From Saccharopolyspora spinosa NRRL 18395 (GTDB lineage Bacteria > Actinomycetota > Actinomycetes > Mycobacteriales > Pseudonocardiaceae), in contig NZ_GL877878.1 in the NCBI RefSeq assembly GCF_000194155.1, forward strand, positions 564,032 to 628,031: a DNA stretch of 64,000 nt, read 5' to 3'. The notes under the pieces are model-generated. The model had not been told where the DNA came from. It saw only the letters and a program-made list of their open reading frames with translations, and did no database searches. Positions 1 through 9,835 of the stretch are shown piece by piece; within the stretch, counting starts at the first letter, position 1; the number at the start of each line of letters is the position of its first letter. A program made the translations under genes and the position numbers.

Positions 1-244
1 TCCGAGCAAGCGCGAGAATCCTCTCGCACTCATCCGGTTTAGCTCCTAGCGCGCCCAAAATTCGGGCCGTAAGCTCTATGCTGGGAACTTTCTTGCAATT
101 TTCGATCTTGGAAAGGTTTGATTGGTCGAAGGACAACTTGCGGCCAAGTTCGCGAATACTCATGTTTTGTTCCTGGCGAGCTTGACGCAAAGCAGCGGCT
201 AGCGCTCTGGCGCGCGGTCCGTTGGCTGTAGCCACGCGATCCAT
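1..244 (-). CDS. XRE-family helix-turn-helix regulator (N-terminal part)
   Basis: The reverse strand reads an ATG at 244 followed by an uninterrupted frame to the window edge, 81 residues. It contains a classical HTH_3/XRE domain, with the stretches RQARQEQNMSIRELGRKL and DQSNLSKIENCKKVPS forming the helices. Proteins of this shape in actinomycetes usually carry a C-terminal DUF5753 domain and sit beside small DUF397-type partners; that part lies outside the window. Three small genes downstream on the other strand fit such an accessory locus. The fold is clear, but the target genes and ligand cannot be told from sequence. Confidence 0.85.
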   Translation of the reverse strand, partial: MDRVATANGPRARALAAALRQARQEQNMSIRELGRKLSFDQSNLSKIENCKKVPSIELTARILGALGAKPDECERILALAR

Positions 245-381
245 CCTTACGTGTTGTCGGATGTTGATCGCCCGATTAGGGCAATTGCGAGGTTGTGGTT
301 ACCTCACCCACTCTCAAGCCAACGCAGGTCAACCGTTGCATACCTAGCGTACTTGTCGGGTCAACACTCTTTGGAGGAATC

Positions 382-780
382 ATGCCGGGTGAGGGCAGTT
401 TGCCAGTGTCGGAATGCCGAAATGCGGAGGCGCCTCCCGCCACGGGCGTAGTGCGAGCACTCCGGTACCCGCGTCATCCGGCCGTCGCCGAAGCTTTTCC
501 GGTCACGAGGAAATCCAATATGCCCGCGCCCACAGCCCCGGCGTACTCGCATCCGACCAGGCGGAATGTCACCTGCAGCAACGGTTTTCAGTGTCCGGAA
601 AGTGTCTCCACGTGGATCAGCGATGGTCGAGTGATGCTGGCGGCTCCATCGGCCGAGGCGACTCTGATGACGTCCGAAGCCGCCCGCAGGTTGGCCGACA
701 ACTTGCGTGACCACGCGGAAGCGATCGACGCCGAACGGCGGGTTTTCGATCGGCGAGGCGTCGCGTTCATCCGGCGCTGA
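382..780 (+). CDS. Small hypothetical protein of an XRE-associated locus
   Basis: A 132-residue frame starts at ATG 382 behind a strong GGAGG (373-377). The C-terminal half (TWISDGRVMLAAPS...TSEAARRLADNL) resembles small actinobacterial proteins found next to XRE regulators, with a short beta hairpin followed by a helix. The first 46 codons have a low G/C wobble share for this genome, so a second start at ATG 520, preceded by GAGG and giving 86 residues, is a serious alternative. No catalytic motif is seen. It ends just before a strong hairpin. Function unknown; a partner of the divergent XRE regulator is an inference from position. Confidence 0.6.
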   Translation: MPGEGSLPVSECRNAEAPPATGVVRALRYPRHPAVAEAFPVTRKSNMPAPTAPAYSHPTRRNVTCSNGFQCPESVSTWISDGRVMLAAPSAEATLMTSEAARRLADNLRDHAEAIDAERRVFDRRGVAFIRR

Positions 781-784
781 GACC

Positions 785-827
785 TGCCCGGTCCGTCCCG
801 TGGTCTCCCGTCGGGACGGACCGGGCA
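785..827 (+). terminator. Strong hairpin terminator
   Basis: A perfect 16-bp stem (TGCCCGGTCCGTCCCG at 785-800 pairing with 812-827) closes an 11-base loop, starting 5 bases after the stop of the preceding small gene. No U-run follows, which is usual for high-GC actinobacteria. Confidence 0.75.
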
Positions 828-939
828 CTTGAGGCGGGCGGCGCAGTGTCGAGACCGAGCGGTGCCCCCGAAGCGCCGCACACTCCCTCGGGCTCCGCGC
901 GCCGCCCGCCACCCCACCTCACACATTGAGAGGTTGATC

Positions 940-1194
940 ATGGCAACACCGCACCTGAGCACGACACCGAACCAGCAGCGCTACTTCTGGCTGCCGGTGC
1001 CAGACGAGTCCAGCGACTACGGCCTGGCACGCCACGCTTTTGCCGGTACACGCCTGGACGCGGGCGCAGCCGGTGAATCGTTCTGCGGCATCACCTTCGC
1101 CTTGGCCCGACCGTCCGAAATGGACTGGATTCACGCCAAAACCTGCCAGGACTGCAACACGTTGCTGAAGCAGACGAAGGGATCTCCGACGTGA
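940..1194 (+). CDS. Small putative zinc-binding protein
   Basis: 84 residues from ATG 940, preceded by GAGAGG. The sequence keeps His in LARHAF, Cys in ESFCGI and a CxxC pair in KTCQDCNTLL, the layout of small actinobacterial zinc-finger proteins that accompany XRE regulators. Metal binding is inferred from these residues only. The downstream gene starts within its stop codon, so the two are translationally coupled. No enzymatic motif is visible. The gene probably belongs with the XRE locus at the window start. Confidence 0.7.
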   Translation: MATPHLSTTPNQQRYFWLPVPDESSDYGLARHAFAGTRLDAGAAGESFCGITFALARPSEMDWIHAKTCQDCNTLLKQTKGSPT

Positions 1195-1460
1195 CAGCGC
1201 CTCTGCACTGGCCCGACGGCACCCCCGTCACCCCCGGACCGGACGGCAGCCTCACGGTCGAGGACCACACCTGGGTGTTCAACGCATCCACCCTCTGGAC
1301 CCACATCGACCGACAGCTCAGAGACCGAATCATCCAACGCCTACGCGCCCTGCAAGACCCGGCTCGATCTCGCCGAACATCTCCCGCAACACGCACCGGC
1401 GACATCCGGGCGTGCGGCGTTCCGCCTGCGCTGGATCTGAGCCGAACTCCAGCGACATAG
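1191..1460 (+). CDS. Small hypothetical protein coupled to the zinc-finger gene
   Basis: 89 residues starting at GTG 1191, which overlaps the upstream TGA by a GTGA junction. The first 55 residues look ordered (WPDGTPVTPGPDGSLTVEDH, then a helix around IDRQLRDRIIQRLRAL); the C-terminal 35 residues are rich in Arg, Pro and Thr and may be disordered or result from a downstream frameshift. I do not recognise the family. Coupling and neighbours suggest it acts with the small zinc-finger protein. The following 170 bases to murE hold no gene that I can see. Confidence 0.6.
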   Translation: MTAPLHWPDGTPVTPGPDGSLTVEDHTWVFNASTLWTHIDRQLRDRIIQRLRALQDPARSRRTSPATRTGDIRACGVPPALDLSRTPAT

Positions 1461-1632
1461 TTTTCCTCGTTTCCTCCTCCTGAAAACCGAGTCTGGGAAT
1501 TTCTACTTGATCGCCCCGCTGCCGCGACTCCGACGAACACGAGTCGCGCTGAACAGCTCAGTCACTGCTAGACCGATCAGGTGACCGACCATCGGGATCC
1601 TCCCTCAGGTGCTACGGGTAGCCTGTCGCGAC

Positions 1633-3252
1633 GTGCCTTCCGCGGTCGCAACAGCTCCACCTCGCCCGGCCCACGTCGAGCCGGTGGAGATCGAGAAGCT
1701 CGCCGATGTCATCGGCGCGCATGTGCTTCGTGCCCCAGGTCACAGCGCTGCCGCAGCGCCGGTGACCGGGGCGACCCTGCGTGCTCAACAGGTGCGCCCC
1801 GGCGACCTGTTCGCCGCCCTGCCGGGCATCCGCGTGCACGGCGCCGACTTCGCGCAGCACGCGCTGGATTCCGGCGCCGTCGCCGTGCTCACCGACCAGG
1901 CCGGGATCGACCGGGCTGCGCTCATCGAGCACCCCGCCGTCCGCGAGGGCCGGGTGTCGCTGCTCGTGCACGACGATCCGAGGGGCGTGCTCGGCGCGGC
2001 CTCGGCGTTGATCTACGGCGACCCGTCGAGCCGGTTGAAGGTGCTCGGCGTGACCGGCACCTCCGGGAAGACCACCACCACCTACCTGCTGGAGTCCGCG
2101 CTGCAGGCCGCCGGGTTCGGCACCGGGCTCGTCGGCACCGTCGAGACCCGCATCGCCGGCGACCGGCTGGACAGCGCGTTCACCACGCCGGAGGCGCCGG
2201 ACCTGCAGGCGCTGCTGGCCGTGATGGTCGAGCACCGGGTGACCTACGTGCCGATGGAGGTCTCCAGCCACGCGCTGGCCATGAGCCGGGTCTCCGGCAC
2301 CAAGTTCGCCGTCGGCGCGTTCACCAACCTGTCCCAGGACCACCTGGACTTCCACCGCGACATGGAGGACTACTTCCAGGCCAAGGCCCTGCTGTTCGAC
2401 GGCCGTGCCGAGCACGAGGTCGTCTGCATCGATACCAAGTGGGGCGAGCGGCTGGTCAGGCCGCACACCATCACGGTGTCCACTGCGGGCGACGCGACCT
2501 GGTCCGCCACCGATGTGCGGGCGTACCCCACGGGGGAACAGACCTTCACCGCGCATGGGCCCGACGACCTGGAGATGCACGTCCGGCTGCGGCTGCCCGG
2601 CCCGTTCAACGTCGCAAACGCACTGCTCGCGATCGGGATCCTGCACGCCGCCGGGGTGCCCACCTGGGCGATCGAGCGCGGGCTCGCGGAGGTCGACGTG
2701 CCGGGTCGCATGGAGCGTGTCGCACTCGGGCAGGACTTCACCGCTGTGGTGGATTACTCGCACAAGCCCGGAGCGGTGGCCGCAGTGCTCGACGCGGCCC
2801 GCGCGCAGGTCGACGGCAAGGTGATCGTCGTCCTAGGTTGCGGAGGCGACCGTGACGTCGCGAAGCGGCCGTTGATGGGCGAGGCGGCCGCCCGCCGGTC
2901 CGAGCTGCTGATCGTCACCGACGACAATCCGCGCAGCGAGGACCCGGCCGACATCCGGGCAGCCATGCTGGCCGGCGCGCAGGAGGTGCCGGCCGCCCAG
3001 CGCGGCGATGTGATCGAGATCGGCGACCGGCGCGCGGCCATCGCCGCCGCGGTCGAACGGGCCGAGCCGGGCGACATCGTCGTCGTCGCGGGCAAGGGCC
3101 ACGAGACGGGGCAGGAGGTGGCGGGCGTGGTGCACCCCTTCTCCGACCGGGAGGAACTCGCCGCCGCGCTCCGTCTATGTTTGGGCCAAAGGCCCAAGGA
3201 GCCAGAGGAAACCGATGTTCGTCGGGGGCAGGGCGACGAGGAGGCAAGTTGA
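1633..3252 (+). CDS. murE: UDP-N-acetylmuramoyl-tripeptide synthetase MurE
   Basis: Adds the third amino acid to UDP-MurNAc-L-Ala-D-Glu in the cytoplasm. 539 residues from GTG 1633; an in-frame GTG at 1609 is possible, and neither has a clear Shine-Dalgarno. The ATP-binding loop GVTGTSGKTTT lies near residue 140 and the family motif DNPR near residue 431. DNPR is the signature of enzymes that add meso-diaminopimelate, so an A1-gamma type wall is expected. The Mur ligase N-terminal, central and C-terminal domains are all present. Its stop overlaps the murF start. ftsI, which usually precedes murE in actinobacteria, is not within the 1.6 kb upstream in the window. Confidence 0.96.
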   Translation: MPSAVATAPPRPAHVEPVEIEKLADVIGAHVLRAPGHSAAAAPVTGATLRAQQVRPGDLFAALPGIRVHGADFAQHALDSGAVAVLTDQAGIDRAALIEHPAVREGRVSLLVHDDPRGVLGAASALIYGDPSSRLKVLGVTGTSGKTTTTYLLESALQAAGFGTGLVGTVETRIAGDRLDSAFTTPEAPDLQALLAVMVEHRVTYVPMEVSSHALAMSRVSGTKFAVGAFTNLSQDHLDFHRDMEDYFQAKALLFDGRAEHEVVCIDTKWGERLVRPHTITVSTAGDATWSATDVRAYPTGEQTFTAHGPDDLEMHVRLRLPGPFNVANALLAIGILHAAGVPTWAIERGLAEVDVPGRMERVALGQDFTAVVDYSHKPGAVAAVLDAARAQVDGKVIVVLGCGGDRDVAKRPLMGEAAARRSELLIVTDDNPRSEDPADIRAAMLAGAQEVPAAQRGDVIEIGDRRAAIAAAVERAEPGDIVVVAGKGHETGQEVAGVVHPFSDREELAAALRLCLGQRPKEPEETDVRRGQGDEEAS

Positions 3253-4715
3253 TCCGGCTCAGCCTCGCCGACATCGCGGAAGCGGTGGGCGGCAGGCTTC
3301 ATCGTGCGGAAAGCTCGGAGATCGTCAGCGCGGGTGTCGAGTTCGACTCGCGCAAGATCGAACCCGGCGGGCTGTTCGTGGCCGTGCCCGGGGAACGGGT
3401 CGACGGGCATGACTTCGCGGCGCAGGCCGTCGCGAATGGTGCGGTGGGCGTGCTCGCCGCGCGGGAGGTCGACGCCCCGGCAGTGATCGTGCCGCCGGTG
3501 AGCAGCAAACGGGGCGCGCTGGCGCTGGCCGGTGACGTGGATGGCTCCGGCGCCGCGGTGCTGGCCGGGCTGGCGAAGCTGGCCCGCCACGTGGTCGACC
3601 GGCTGCCGCAGCTCACCGTGGTCGGCGTGACCGGCTCGTCGGGCAAGACGTCCACGAAGGACCTGATCGCGCAGCTGCTGGAACCGATGGGGCCGACGGT
3701 CGCGCCGCCCGGCTCGTTCAACAACGAGCTCGGCCATCCGTGGACCGTGCTGCGCGCCGACGAGGGCACCCGGCACCTGGTGCTGGAGCTGTCCGCGCGC
3801 GGCGTCGGGCACATCGCGAACCTGTGCGAGGTGGCTCCGCCGCGCATCGGCGCGGTGCTCAACGTCGGCCACGCGCACCTCGGCGAGTTCGGCTCGCAGG
3901 AGGCCGTGGCGCAGGCCAAGGGCGAACTGGTCGAGGCGCTGCCAGCCGACGGCGTGGCGGTGCTCAACGCCGACGACCCGCTGGTCGCGGCGATGGCCGA
4001 CCGGACGAAGGCCCGCGTGGTTTTCGTCGGGGAAAGCCCCGACGCGCACGTGCGCGCGGAGGACATCGAGGTCGACGAGCTGGCGCGACCGACGTTCACG
4101 CTGGTCACCACGCAGGGCGAGGCCCGGGTGACGCTGCCGCTGTTCGGCGAGCACCACGTGGGCAACGCGCTGAGCGCGGCCGCCATCGCGCTGGAGCTCG
4201 GCGCGACCGTCGGGCAGGTGGCCGAGCGGCTCGGCTCGGTGCGCCGGGTGTCCGCGCGGCGCATGGAGGTCACCGAGACACCGGGCGGCGTCACGGTCGT
4301 CAACGACGCCTACAACGCCAACCCGGAATCGGTCCGGGCGGCGCTGAAGACGCTGGCCGCGATGACCCGTGGGCGCCCGGGCCGGGCGTGGGCGGTGTTG
4401 GGGCCGATGGCCGAACTCGGCGAGTTGGACGTCGAAGCGCACGACGAAATCGGGCGGCTGGCCGTCCGGCTGAACATCGACCGGCTGGTGGTGGTCGGCG
4501 AACAGGCCCGGGCGATGCACCAGGCGGCATCGCTGGAAGGGTCGTGGGGAGAGGAGTCGGTTCTGGTGCCGGACATCGATGCGGCCGTCGCGCTGCTGCG
4601 CGCCGAGCTGCGTCCCGGTGACGTGGTGCTCGCCAAGGCGTCGAACTCCGCCGGGCTGTGGCGGGTCGTCGAAGCCCTGCTGGCCGAGGGAGATGCAGGG
4701 GGACGCAAGCCGTGA
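3249..4715 (+). CDS. murF: UDP-N-acetylmuramoyl-tripeptide--D-alanyl-D-alanine ligase MurF
   Basis: Attaches the D-Ala-D-Ala dipeptide to complete the UDP-MurNAc-pentapeptide. The TTG at 3249 overlaps the murE stop (TTGA) and follows GAGGAGGC at the right distance, so it beats the upstream in-frame ATG at 3177, which lies inside murE. This gives 488 residues, normal for the family. The P-loop [13 protein letters not shown] is near residue 126, and [15 protein letters not shown] is the typical MurF motif after the central domain. The gene is coupled at both ends (TTGA to murE, GTGA to mraY), consistent with one polycistronic mRNA. Confidence 0.96.
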   Translation: MIRLSLADIAEAVGGRLHRAESSEIVSAGVEFDSRKIEPGGLFVAVPGERVDGHDFAAQAVANGAVGVLAAREVDAPAVIVPPVSSKRGALALAGDVDGSGAAVLAGLAKLARHVVDRLPQLTVVGVTGSSGKTSTKDLIAQLLEPMGPTVAPPGSFNNELGHPWTVLRADEGTRHLVLELSARGVGHIANLCEVAPPRIGAVLNVGHAHLGEFGSQEAVAQAKGELVEALPADGVAVLNADDPLVAAMADRTKARVVFVGESPDAHVRAEDIEVDELARPTFTLVTTQGEARVTLPLFGEHHVGNALSAAAIALELGATVGQVAERLGSVRRVSARRMEVTETPGGVTVVNDAYNANPESVRAALKTLAAMTRGRPGRAWAVLGPMAELGELDVEAHDEIGRLAVRLNIDRLVVVGEQARAMHQAASLEGSWGEESVLVPDIDAAVALLRAELRPGDVVLAKASNSAGLWRVVEALLAEGDAGGRKP

Positions 4716-5785
4716 AACCAATCCTGGTGGCGGCCGCCGTGTCGCTCGTCGTTTCGATCCTCTTCACCCCGTACCTGATCCGGGTGTTCTCCAAGCAGGG
4801 CTTCGGCCAGGAGATCCGGGAAGAGGTGCAGAGCCAGCACGCCGCCAAGCGCGGCACCCCGACTATGGGTGGCGTGGCGATCCTGGTGGCCATGTGGGTC
4901 GGCTACCTGGTGAGCCACCTGATGGGCGGCGACCCCATGACCGCGTCCGGATTGCTGGTGCTCGGGCTGACCACGGCCCTGGGCATCGTCGGGTTCCTGG
5001 ACGACTTCATCAAGATCCGCAAGCAGCGCAACCTCGGGTTGAACAAGACGGCGAAGCTGGTCGGCCAGCTGATCGCCTCGGTGCTGTTCGCGATTCTGGC
5101 GATCCAGTTCGCCAACAAGCACGGCGTCACACCCGCGTCGGTGGAACTGTCGTTCCTGCGCGACATCTCGGTGATCTCCTTCGGCGCGATCGGGTTCGTG
5201 ATCTTCGCCTACGTGGCGATCAGCGGCTGGTCGAACGCGGTCAACTTCACCGACGGCATGGACGGACTGGCAGGCGGCACCGCGGCGATGGTGCTGGCGA
5301 CCTACGTGCTGATCTCGTTCTGGCAGCTGCGCAACGACTGCTTCGGTGAGGCCGGCCCGACGGCGGGCTGCTACACGGTGCGGGACCCGCTGGACATCGC
5401 GGTGGTCGCCGCAGCGGCGATGGCGGCCTGCGTCGGTTTCCTGTGGTGGAACGCGGCGCCCGCGAAGATATTCATGGGCGACACCGGTTCGCTGGCGCTG
5501 GGCGGCCTGCTGGCCGGGCTTTCGATGGTCACCCGCACCGAGCTACTGATGATCGTCATCGGCGGTGTGTTCGTGGTCGAGGCGCTGTCGGTGGTGCTGC
5601 AGATCGTGGTGTTCCGCTCCACCAGGCGGCGGCTGTTCCGGATGGCGCCGTTCCACCACCATTTCGAGCTCGCCGGGTGGGCGGAAACCACGGTGATTAT
5701 CCGGTTCTGGGTGCTGGCCGGGATCAGCTGCATGTTCGGCGTGGGCCTGTTCTACGCGGACTGGCTGGCGCTGGCCAACCCCTGA
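4712..5785 (+). CDS. mraY: Phospho-N-acetylmuramoyl-pentapeptide-transferase MraY
   Basis: Transfers phospho-MurNAc-pentapeptide to undecaprenyl phosphate, making lipid I at the membrane. GTG 4712 overlaps the murF stop and follows AGGGGGAC; this gives 357 residues. Around ten hydrophobic segments are visible. Catalytic signatures are present: [11 protein letters not shown] near residue 96, [12 protein letters not shown] near 176, MGDTGS near 254 and the PFHHHFE histidine cluster near 312. The 76-base gap to murD is the largest within the murE-ftsQ run and has a good ribosome site (GAGGAG). Confidence 0.97.
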   Translation: MKPILVAAAVSLVVSILFTPYLIRVFSKQGFGQEIREEVQSQHAAKRGTPTMGGVAILVAMWVGYLVSHLMGGDPMTASGLLVLGLTTALGIVGFLDDFIKIRKQRNLGLNKTAKLVGQLIASVLFAILAIQFANKHGVTPASVELSFLRDISVISFGAIGFVIFAYVAISGWSNAVNFTDGMDGLAGGTAAMVLATYVLISFWQLRNDCFGEAGPTAGCYTVRDPLDIAVVAAAAMAACVGFLWWNAAPAKIFMGDTGSLALGGLLAGLSMVTRTELLMIVIGGVFVVEALSVVLQIVVFRSTRRRLFRMAPFHHHFELAGWAETTVIIRFWVLAGISCMFGVGLFYADWLALANP

Positions 5786-5861
5786 CGCCGGTGCCGTTGC
5801 AGGGCTTCCGATCCGCGCGGCGGTGACGCGCGGCGGACGAGGAGACTAGGGAGACGACTCG

Positions 5862-7262
5862 GTGGCAGGGCGGTTCGAGGGACGGAACGTGCTGGTGGCC
5901 GGTGCCGGGGTGTCCGGCCGCTCGGCCGCCGAGGCGCTGCTTGCGGCGGGTGCGGCGGTTACCGTCACGGACGCCTCCGCCGACCGGCTGGCCGCGCTGG
6001 CGTCGCTGCAGGCGCAGGGCGCGGAGCTGGTCGCCGGGCTGAGCGAGCCGCCGGCGGGCACCGATCTGGTCGTCACCAGCCCCGGCTGGCGGCCGGATTC
6101 GCCGCTGTTGGCGGTGTCGGTCGCGGCCGGGGTCGAGGTGATCGGCGAGGTCGAGCTCGCCTGGCGGCTGGACCAGGACAAGGCGACGCCGGCCACCTGG
6201 CTGGCGGTCACCGGGACCAACGGCAAGACGACCACGGTCAGCATGCTGGAGTCGATCCTGCTCGCCGCCGGGGTCGACGTGGTGGCCTGCGGCAACGTCG
6301 GGCTTCCGGTGGTCGACGCGGTCCGCGCCGGGCACGAGGTGCTCGCCGTGGAGCTGTCCAGCTTCCAGCTCCACTGGTCGGACTCCGTGGCGGCGTTCGC
6401 CGCCGTCGTCCTCAACCTCGCCGCGGACCACCTGGACTGGCACGGCTCCCTCGTCGCCTACGGCGACGCCAAGGCGAAGGTCTACGCCGGCAACTCCGTT
6501 GCCGTCGCCAACGCCGACGACGCGTGGTCGACCCGGTTGTCCGCCGCTGCCGCAGCGGACGCCAGGAGGGTCTCCTTCACGCTGGGCGTTCCGCAGGAGA
6601 ACCAGCTCGGCGTCGAGGACGCCTCGCTGGTGGATCGCGCCTTCGGCGACGGTGTGGTGCTCGCATCGCTCGCGGACGTGCATCCGGCGGGCCCGCACAA
6701 CGTGGCGAACGCGCTGGCCGCGGCGGCGTTGGCCCGGGCCCACGGCGTCGCGGCGGCGGCGGTGGCCGAGGGGTTGCGGTCGTTCGAGCCGGGGGCGCAC
6801 CGCTCGGTGCCGGTGGCCGAGGCCGCCGGTGTGTCCTATGTGGATGATTCGAAGGCGACGAACCCGCACGCGGCGGACGCCGCGCTGCGTGCGCACCCCA
6901 GAGTGGTGTGGATCGCGGGCGGGCTGCTCAAGGGCGCCGAGGTCGACGACCTGGTCGCGGCCAACGCCGATCGGCTGGCGGCAGTGGTGCTGATCGGGCG
7001 CGATCGGGACCGGTTCGCGGCCGCTCTGGCCCGACACGCCCCGGATGTGCCGGTCCGCGAGGTCGCGGCAGGGGACGATGCGGGCATGCTGGAAGCTGTT
7101 CGCGTGGCCAACGGGTTCGCGCGGCCGGGTTCGGTGGTGCTGCTCGCCCCGGCCGCCGCGTCGATGGACATGTTCACCGATTACGCCCACCGGGGCCGGG
7201 CCTTCGCCGACGCGGTGCGCGCGGTGCTGGCGGACGCTACGGCTGCCACGCACGGCCGGTGA
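5862..7262 (+). CDS. murD: UDP-N-acetylmuramoyl-L-alanine--D-glutamate ligase MurD
   Basis: Adds D-glutamate to UDP-MurNAc-L-Ala. 466 residues from GTG 5862, behind GAGGAG and AGGGAG. The N-terminal Rossmann-like segment VLVAGAGVSGRSAAEALL binds the uridine nucleotide; the P-loop VTGTNGKTTTVSML is near residue 116; VDDSKATNPHAADAAL is the conserved MurD motif in the last third. Length and domain order are normal. ftsW starts only 6 bases after its stop. Confidence 0.96.
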   Translation: MAGRFEGRNVLVAGAGVSGRSAAEALLAAGAAVTVTDASADRLAALASLQAQGAELVAGLSEPPAGTDLVVTSPGWRPDSPLLAVSVAAGVEVIGEVELAWRLDQDKATPATWLAVTGTNGKTTTVSMLESILLAAGVDVVACGNVGLPVVDAVRAGHEVLAVELSSFQLHWSDSVAAFAAVVLNLAADHLDWHGSLVAYGDAKAKVYAGNSVAVANADDAWSTRLSAAAAADARRVSFTLGVPQENQLGVEDASLVDRAFGDGVVLASLADVHPAGPHNVANALAAAALARAHGVAAAAVAEGLRSFEPGAHRSVPVAEAAGVSYVDDSKATNPHAADAALRAHPRVVWIAGGLLKGAEVDDLVAANADRLAAVVLIGRDRDRFAAALARHAPDVPVREVAAGDDAGMLEAVRVANGFARPGSVVLLAPAAASMDMFTDYAHRGRAFADAVRAVLADATAATHGR

Positions 7263-7268
7263 TCCGCA

Positions 7269-8684
7269 GTGACCACCGCGACCAAGCCCGCGCCCAAGCG
7301 CACTGCGAGCAAGCGCGCGGGTTTGGGCGTGCTGTCGCCGCTGACCGCCTGGTTGACCCGGCCGCTGGCCTCGTTCCACCTGCTGCTGGCGGTCTTCGGC
7401 CTGCTGACGATCTTCGGCCTGGTGATGGTGCTCTCGGCCTCCAGCGTTGACGCGTTCAACAAGGACGGCTCGTCCTACAGCGTGTTCAGCAAGCAGGTGA
7501 TGTACTGCCTGGCCGGGCTGGTGCTGTTCTACGCCGCGCTGCGGGTGCCGGTCCGGCTGATGCGCCGGTACAGCCTGATCCTGCTGACGATCTGCCTGGG
7601 GCTGCTGGTGGCGGTGCTGACCCCGCTCGGCGCCAACATCAACGGGGCGAAGAGCTGGTTCGTGGTCGCCGGGGTGTCCTTCCAGCCGGTGGAGTTCGCC
7701 AAGATCGCCTTCGCGCTGTGGGGCGCGCACGTGCTGGTCACCAAGCGCGGCCTGATGACGCAGTACCGGCACCTGCTGGTGCCGGTGGTGCCGGCGGCGC
7801 TGGTGATGTTCGCGCTCGTGATGATGCAGCCGGACCTGGGCTCGACGGTCACGCTGTTCATCGTGCTGCTGGCGCTGCTGTGGTTCGCGGGCGCGCCGCT
7901 GCGGTTGTTCGTGGTGATGCTGCTGGGCGCGGTGACGGGCGGTGTGGCGCTGGCTATGGTCGCCGACTACCGGATGGCGCGGTTGACCGCGTTCCTGGAT
8001 CCGCTCGGCGACCCGTCCGGCAACGGCTACCAGGCGCGGCAGTCATTGTTCGCGCTGGCCGACGGCGGGCTGTTCGGCCGCGGGCTGGGGCAGGGCTGGT
8101 CGAAGTGGCAGTACCTGCCCAACGTGCACAACGACTTCATCTTCGCGGTGATCGGCGAGGAGCTCGGGTTCGTCGGCTGCGCGATCGTGCTGATGCTCTT
8201 CGCCACCACCGCATATGTGGGCATGCGCATCGCGTTCCGCAACACCGACCCGTACATCCGGCTGGTGTCGGCGACGTTGACCGTGTGGCTGGTGGGGCAG
8301 GCGATCATCAACGTCGGCTACGTCGTGGGCCTGCTGCCCACCACCGGGCTGCCGCTGCCGCTGATCTCCTCCGGAGGATCGTCGGTGGTCACTACGATGC
8401 TGGTGTTCGGCCTGCTGGCGAACTTCGCCCGGCACGAGCCCGAGGCGATCGCCGCGCTACGGTCTTTGGGACCAGGTCGGGTCGGCAAGCTGCTGCGGCT
8501 GCCGACCCCGGCGCCGTACCGGCCACCGGCGAAGCGGCGTCCGGCACGGCAGACCCCACGAAGCCGGCCCGGCGCGAAGAGCTCCGGGGCGGCGGCAACT
8601 CGCCGGGGAGGCGGGAGCACGCGGGCGCGTGGCACGCGCAGCGGGCCCGGATCCCGGGCGCAGACACGAGGAGGACACCGTTGA
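7269..8684 (+). CDS. ftsW: Septal peptidoglycan polymerase FtsW (SEDS family)
   Basis: Lipid II polymerase of the divisome. 471 residues from GTG 7269. About ten membrane segments are seen, with the SEDS signatures [31 protein letters not shown] and the loop [20 protein letters not shown]; the C-terminal membrane part ends with [16 protein letters not shown] basic, disordered tail of about 65 residues (rich in Arg, Pro, Gly) follows the last helix, longer than in many FtsW proteins but common in actinobacteria. An N-terminal basic stretch of about 25 residues precedes the first helix. Its partner transpeptidase FtsI is not in the window. Confidence 0.95.
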   Translation: MTTATKPAPKRTASKRAGLGVLSPLTAWLTRPLASFHLLLAVFGLLTIFGLVMVLSASSVDAFNKDGSSYSVFSKQVMYCLAGLVLFYAALRVPVRLMRRYSLILLTICLGLLVAVLTPLGANINGAKSWFVVAGVSFQPVEFAKIAFALWGAHVLVTKRGLMTQYRHLLVPVVPAALVMFALVMMQPDLGSTVTLFIVLLALLWFAGAPLRLFVVMLLGAVTGGVALAMVADYRMARLTAFLDPLGDPSGNGYQARQSLFALADGGLFGRGLGQGWSKWQYLPNVHNDFIFAVIGEELGFVGCAIVLMLFATTAYVGMRIAFRNTDPYIRLVSATLTVWLVGQAIINVGYVVGLLPTTGLPLPLISSGGSSVVTTMLVFGLLANFARHEPEAIAALRSLGPGRVGKLLRLPTPAPYRPPAKRRPARQTPRSRPGAKSSGAAATRRGGGSTRARGTRSGPGSRAQTRGGHR

Positions 8685-9835
8685 GCGGGGACCAGACGGT
8701 CCGCATCGACCAGGGCGCGATGGCCGACCCTCGGGGTGCCGCCGTGGACCGGCGGCCGCTGTCGGTGGTCGTCGCCGGGGGCGGCACCGCCGGGCACATC
8801 GAGCCCGCGCTGGCGCTGGCCGACGCGGTGCGCCGACTGCGCCCGGACGCCAGGGTGACCGCGCTGGGCACCGAGCGGGGCCTGGAGAACCGGCTGGTGC
8901 CGGCCCGTGGCTATCCGCTGGAGCTCATCCCGCCGGTGCCGATGCCGCGCAAGCCCAACATCGACCTGCTGAAGCTGCCGCTGAAGGTGCGGAATTCGGT
9001 GAAGCAGACCCGCGAGGTGCTGGAACGCGTCGGCGCGGACGTGGTGATCGGCTTCGGCGGCTACGTCTCGCTGCCCGCCTACCTCGCCGCGCGCGGCCGC
9101 GTGCCGATCGTGGTGCACGAGGCGAACGCGCGCGCCGGGCTGGCGAACAAGGTCGGCGCGAAGTTCGCGGAACGCGTGCTGGCGGCGACCCCGGACAGCG
9201 GCCTGGCCGGGGCGCAGACCATCGGCATCCCACTGCGCGAGTCGATCACCCGGCTGGACCGCCTGGGCCTGCGGATGCAGGGCCGCCAGCACTTCGGGCT
9301 GCACCCGCACGCCCCGACGATCCTGGTGTTCGGCGGTTCGCAGGGCGCTCGCACCCTGAACACCGCGTTCTCCGGCGCGGCGGAAGCGCTGGGGAGCGCC
9401 GGGATCGGCGTGCTGCACGCGCACGGGCCGAAGAACACCATTGCGGTGCAACAGGTTCCGGGCGCACCGGCGTACACGGCCGTGCCGTACCTGGAGCGGA
9501 TGGACCTGGCTTACGCGGCGGCGGACCTAGTGGTGTGCCGGTCCGGCGCGATGACAGTCGCCGAGGTCTCGGCCGTCGGGCTGCCCGCGGTGTTCGTGCC
9601 GCTGCCGCACGGCAACGGCGAGCAGGCACTCAACGCGCAGCCGGTGGTCTCCGCCGGTGGCGCGCGGCTGGTGGCGGACGCGGACCTGACCACGCAGCGG
9701 GTCATCGACGAGGTGCTGCCGCTGGCGCTGGACGCCCAGCGTTTGCAGGAGATGAGCAGGGCAACGCTGGGCAGCGGCCACCGCGAGGCGGACCAGGTGC
9801 TGGCGCAGATCGTGCTGGAGGTTGCTGGACGATGA
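8681..9835 (+). CDS. murG: Lipid II synthase MurG (GlcNAc transferase)
   Basis: Adds GlcNAc to lipid I on the inner face of the membrane. TTG 8681 overlaps the ftsW stop (TTGA) and follows GAGGAGG; it gives 384 residues including about 30 residues of leader before the core. The glycine-rich loop [13 protein letters not shown], where E replaces the usual N after the HI, lies near residue 32. The second nucleotide-sugar motif is GSQGARTLN, and [17 protein letters not shown] is the UDP-GlcNAc site in the C-terminal domain. Coupled to murC by ATGA. Confidence 0.96.
   Translation: MSGDQTVRIDQGAMADPRGAAVDRRPLSVVVAGGGTAGHIEPALALADAVRRLRPDARVTALGTERGLENRLVPARGYPLELIPPVPMPRKPNIDLLKLPLKVRNSVKQTREVLERVGADVVIGFGGYVSLPAYLAARGRVPIVVHEANARAGLANKVGAKFAERVLAATPDSGLAGAQTIGIPLRESITRLDRLGLRMQGRQHFGLHPHAPTILVFGGSQGARTLNTAFSGAAEALGSAGIGVLHAHGPKNTIAVQQVPGAPAYTAVPYLERMDLAYAAADLVVCRSGAMTVAEVSAVGLPAVFVPLPHGNGEQALNAQPVVSAGGARLVADADLTTQRVIDEVLPLALDAQRLQEMSRATLGSGHREADQVLAQIVLEVAGR

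Noticed and set aside
2754..4721. Long open frame (655 codons) on the minus strand opposite murE/murF
   Set aside because: It lies fully antisense to two certain genes; long antisense frames are common at this GC content and the translation has no family resemblance (His/Arg/Pro-rich).
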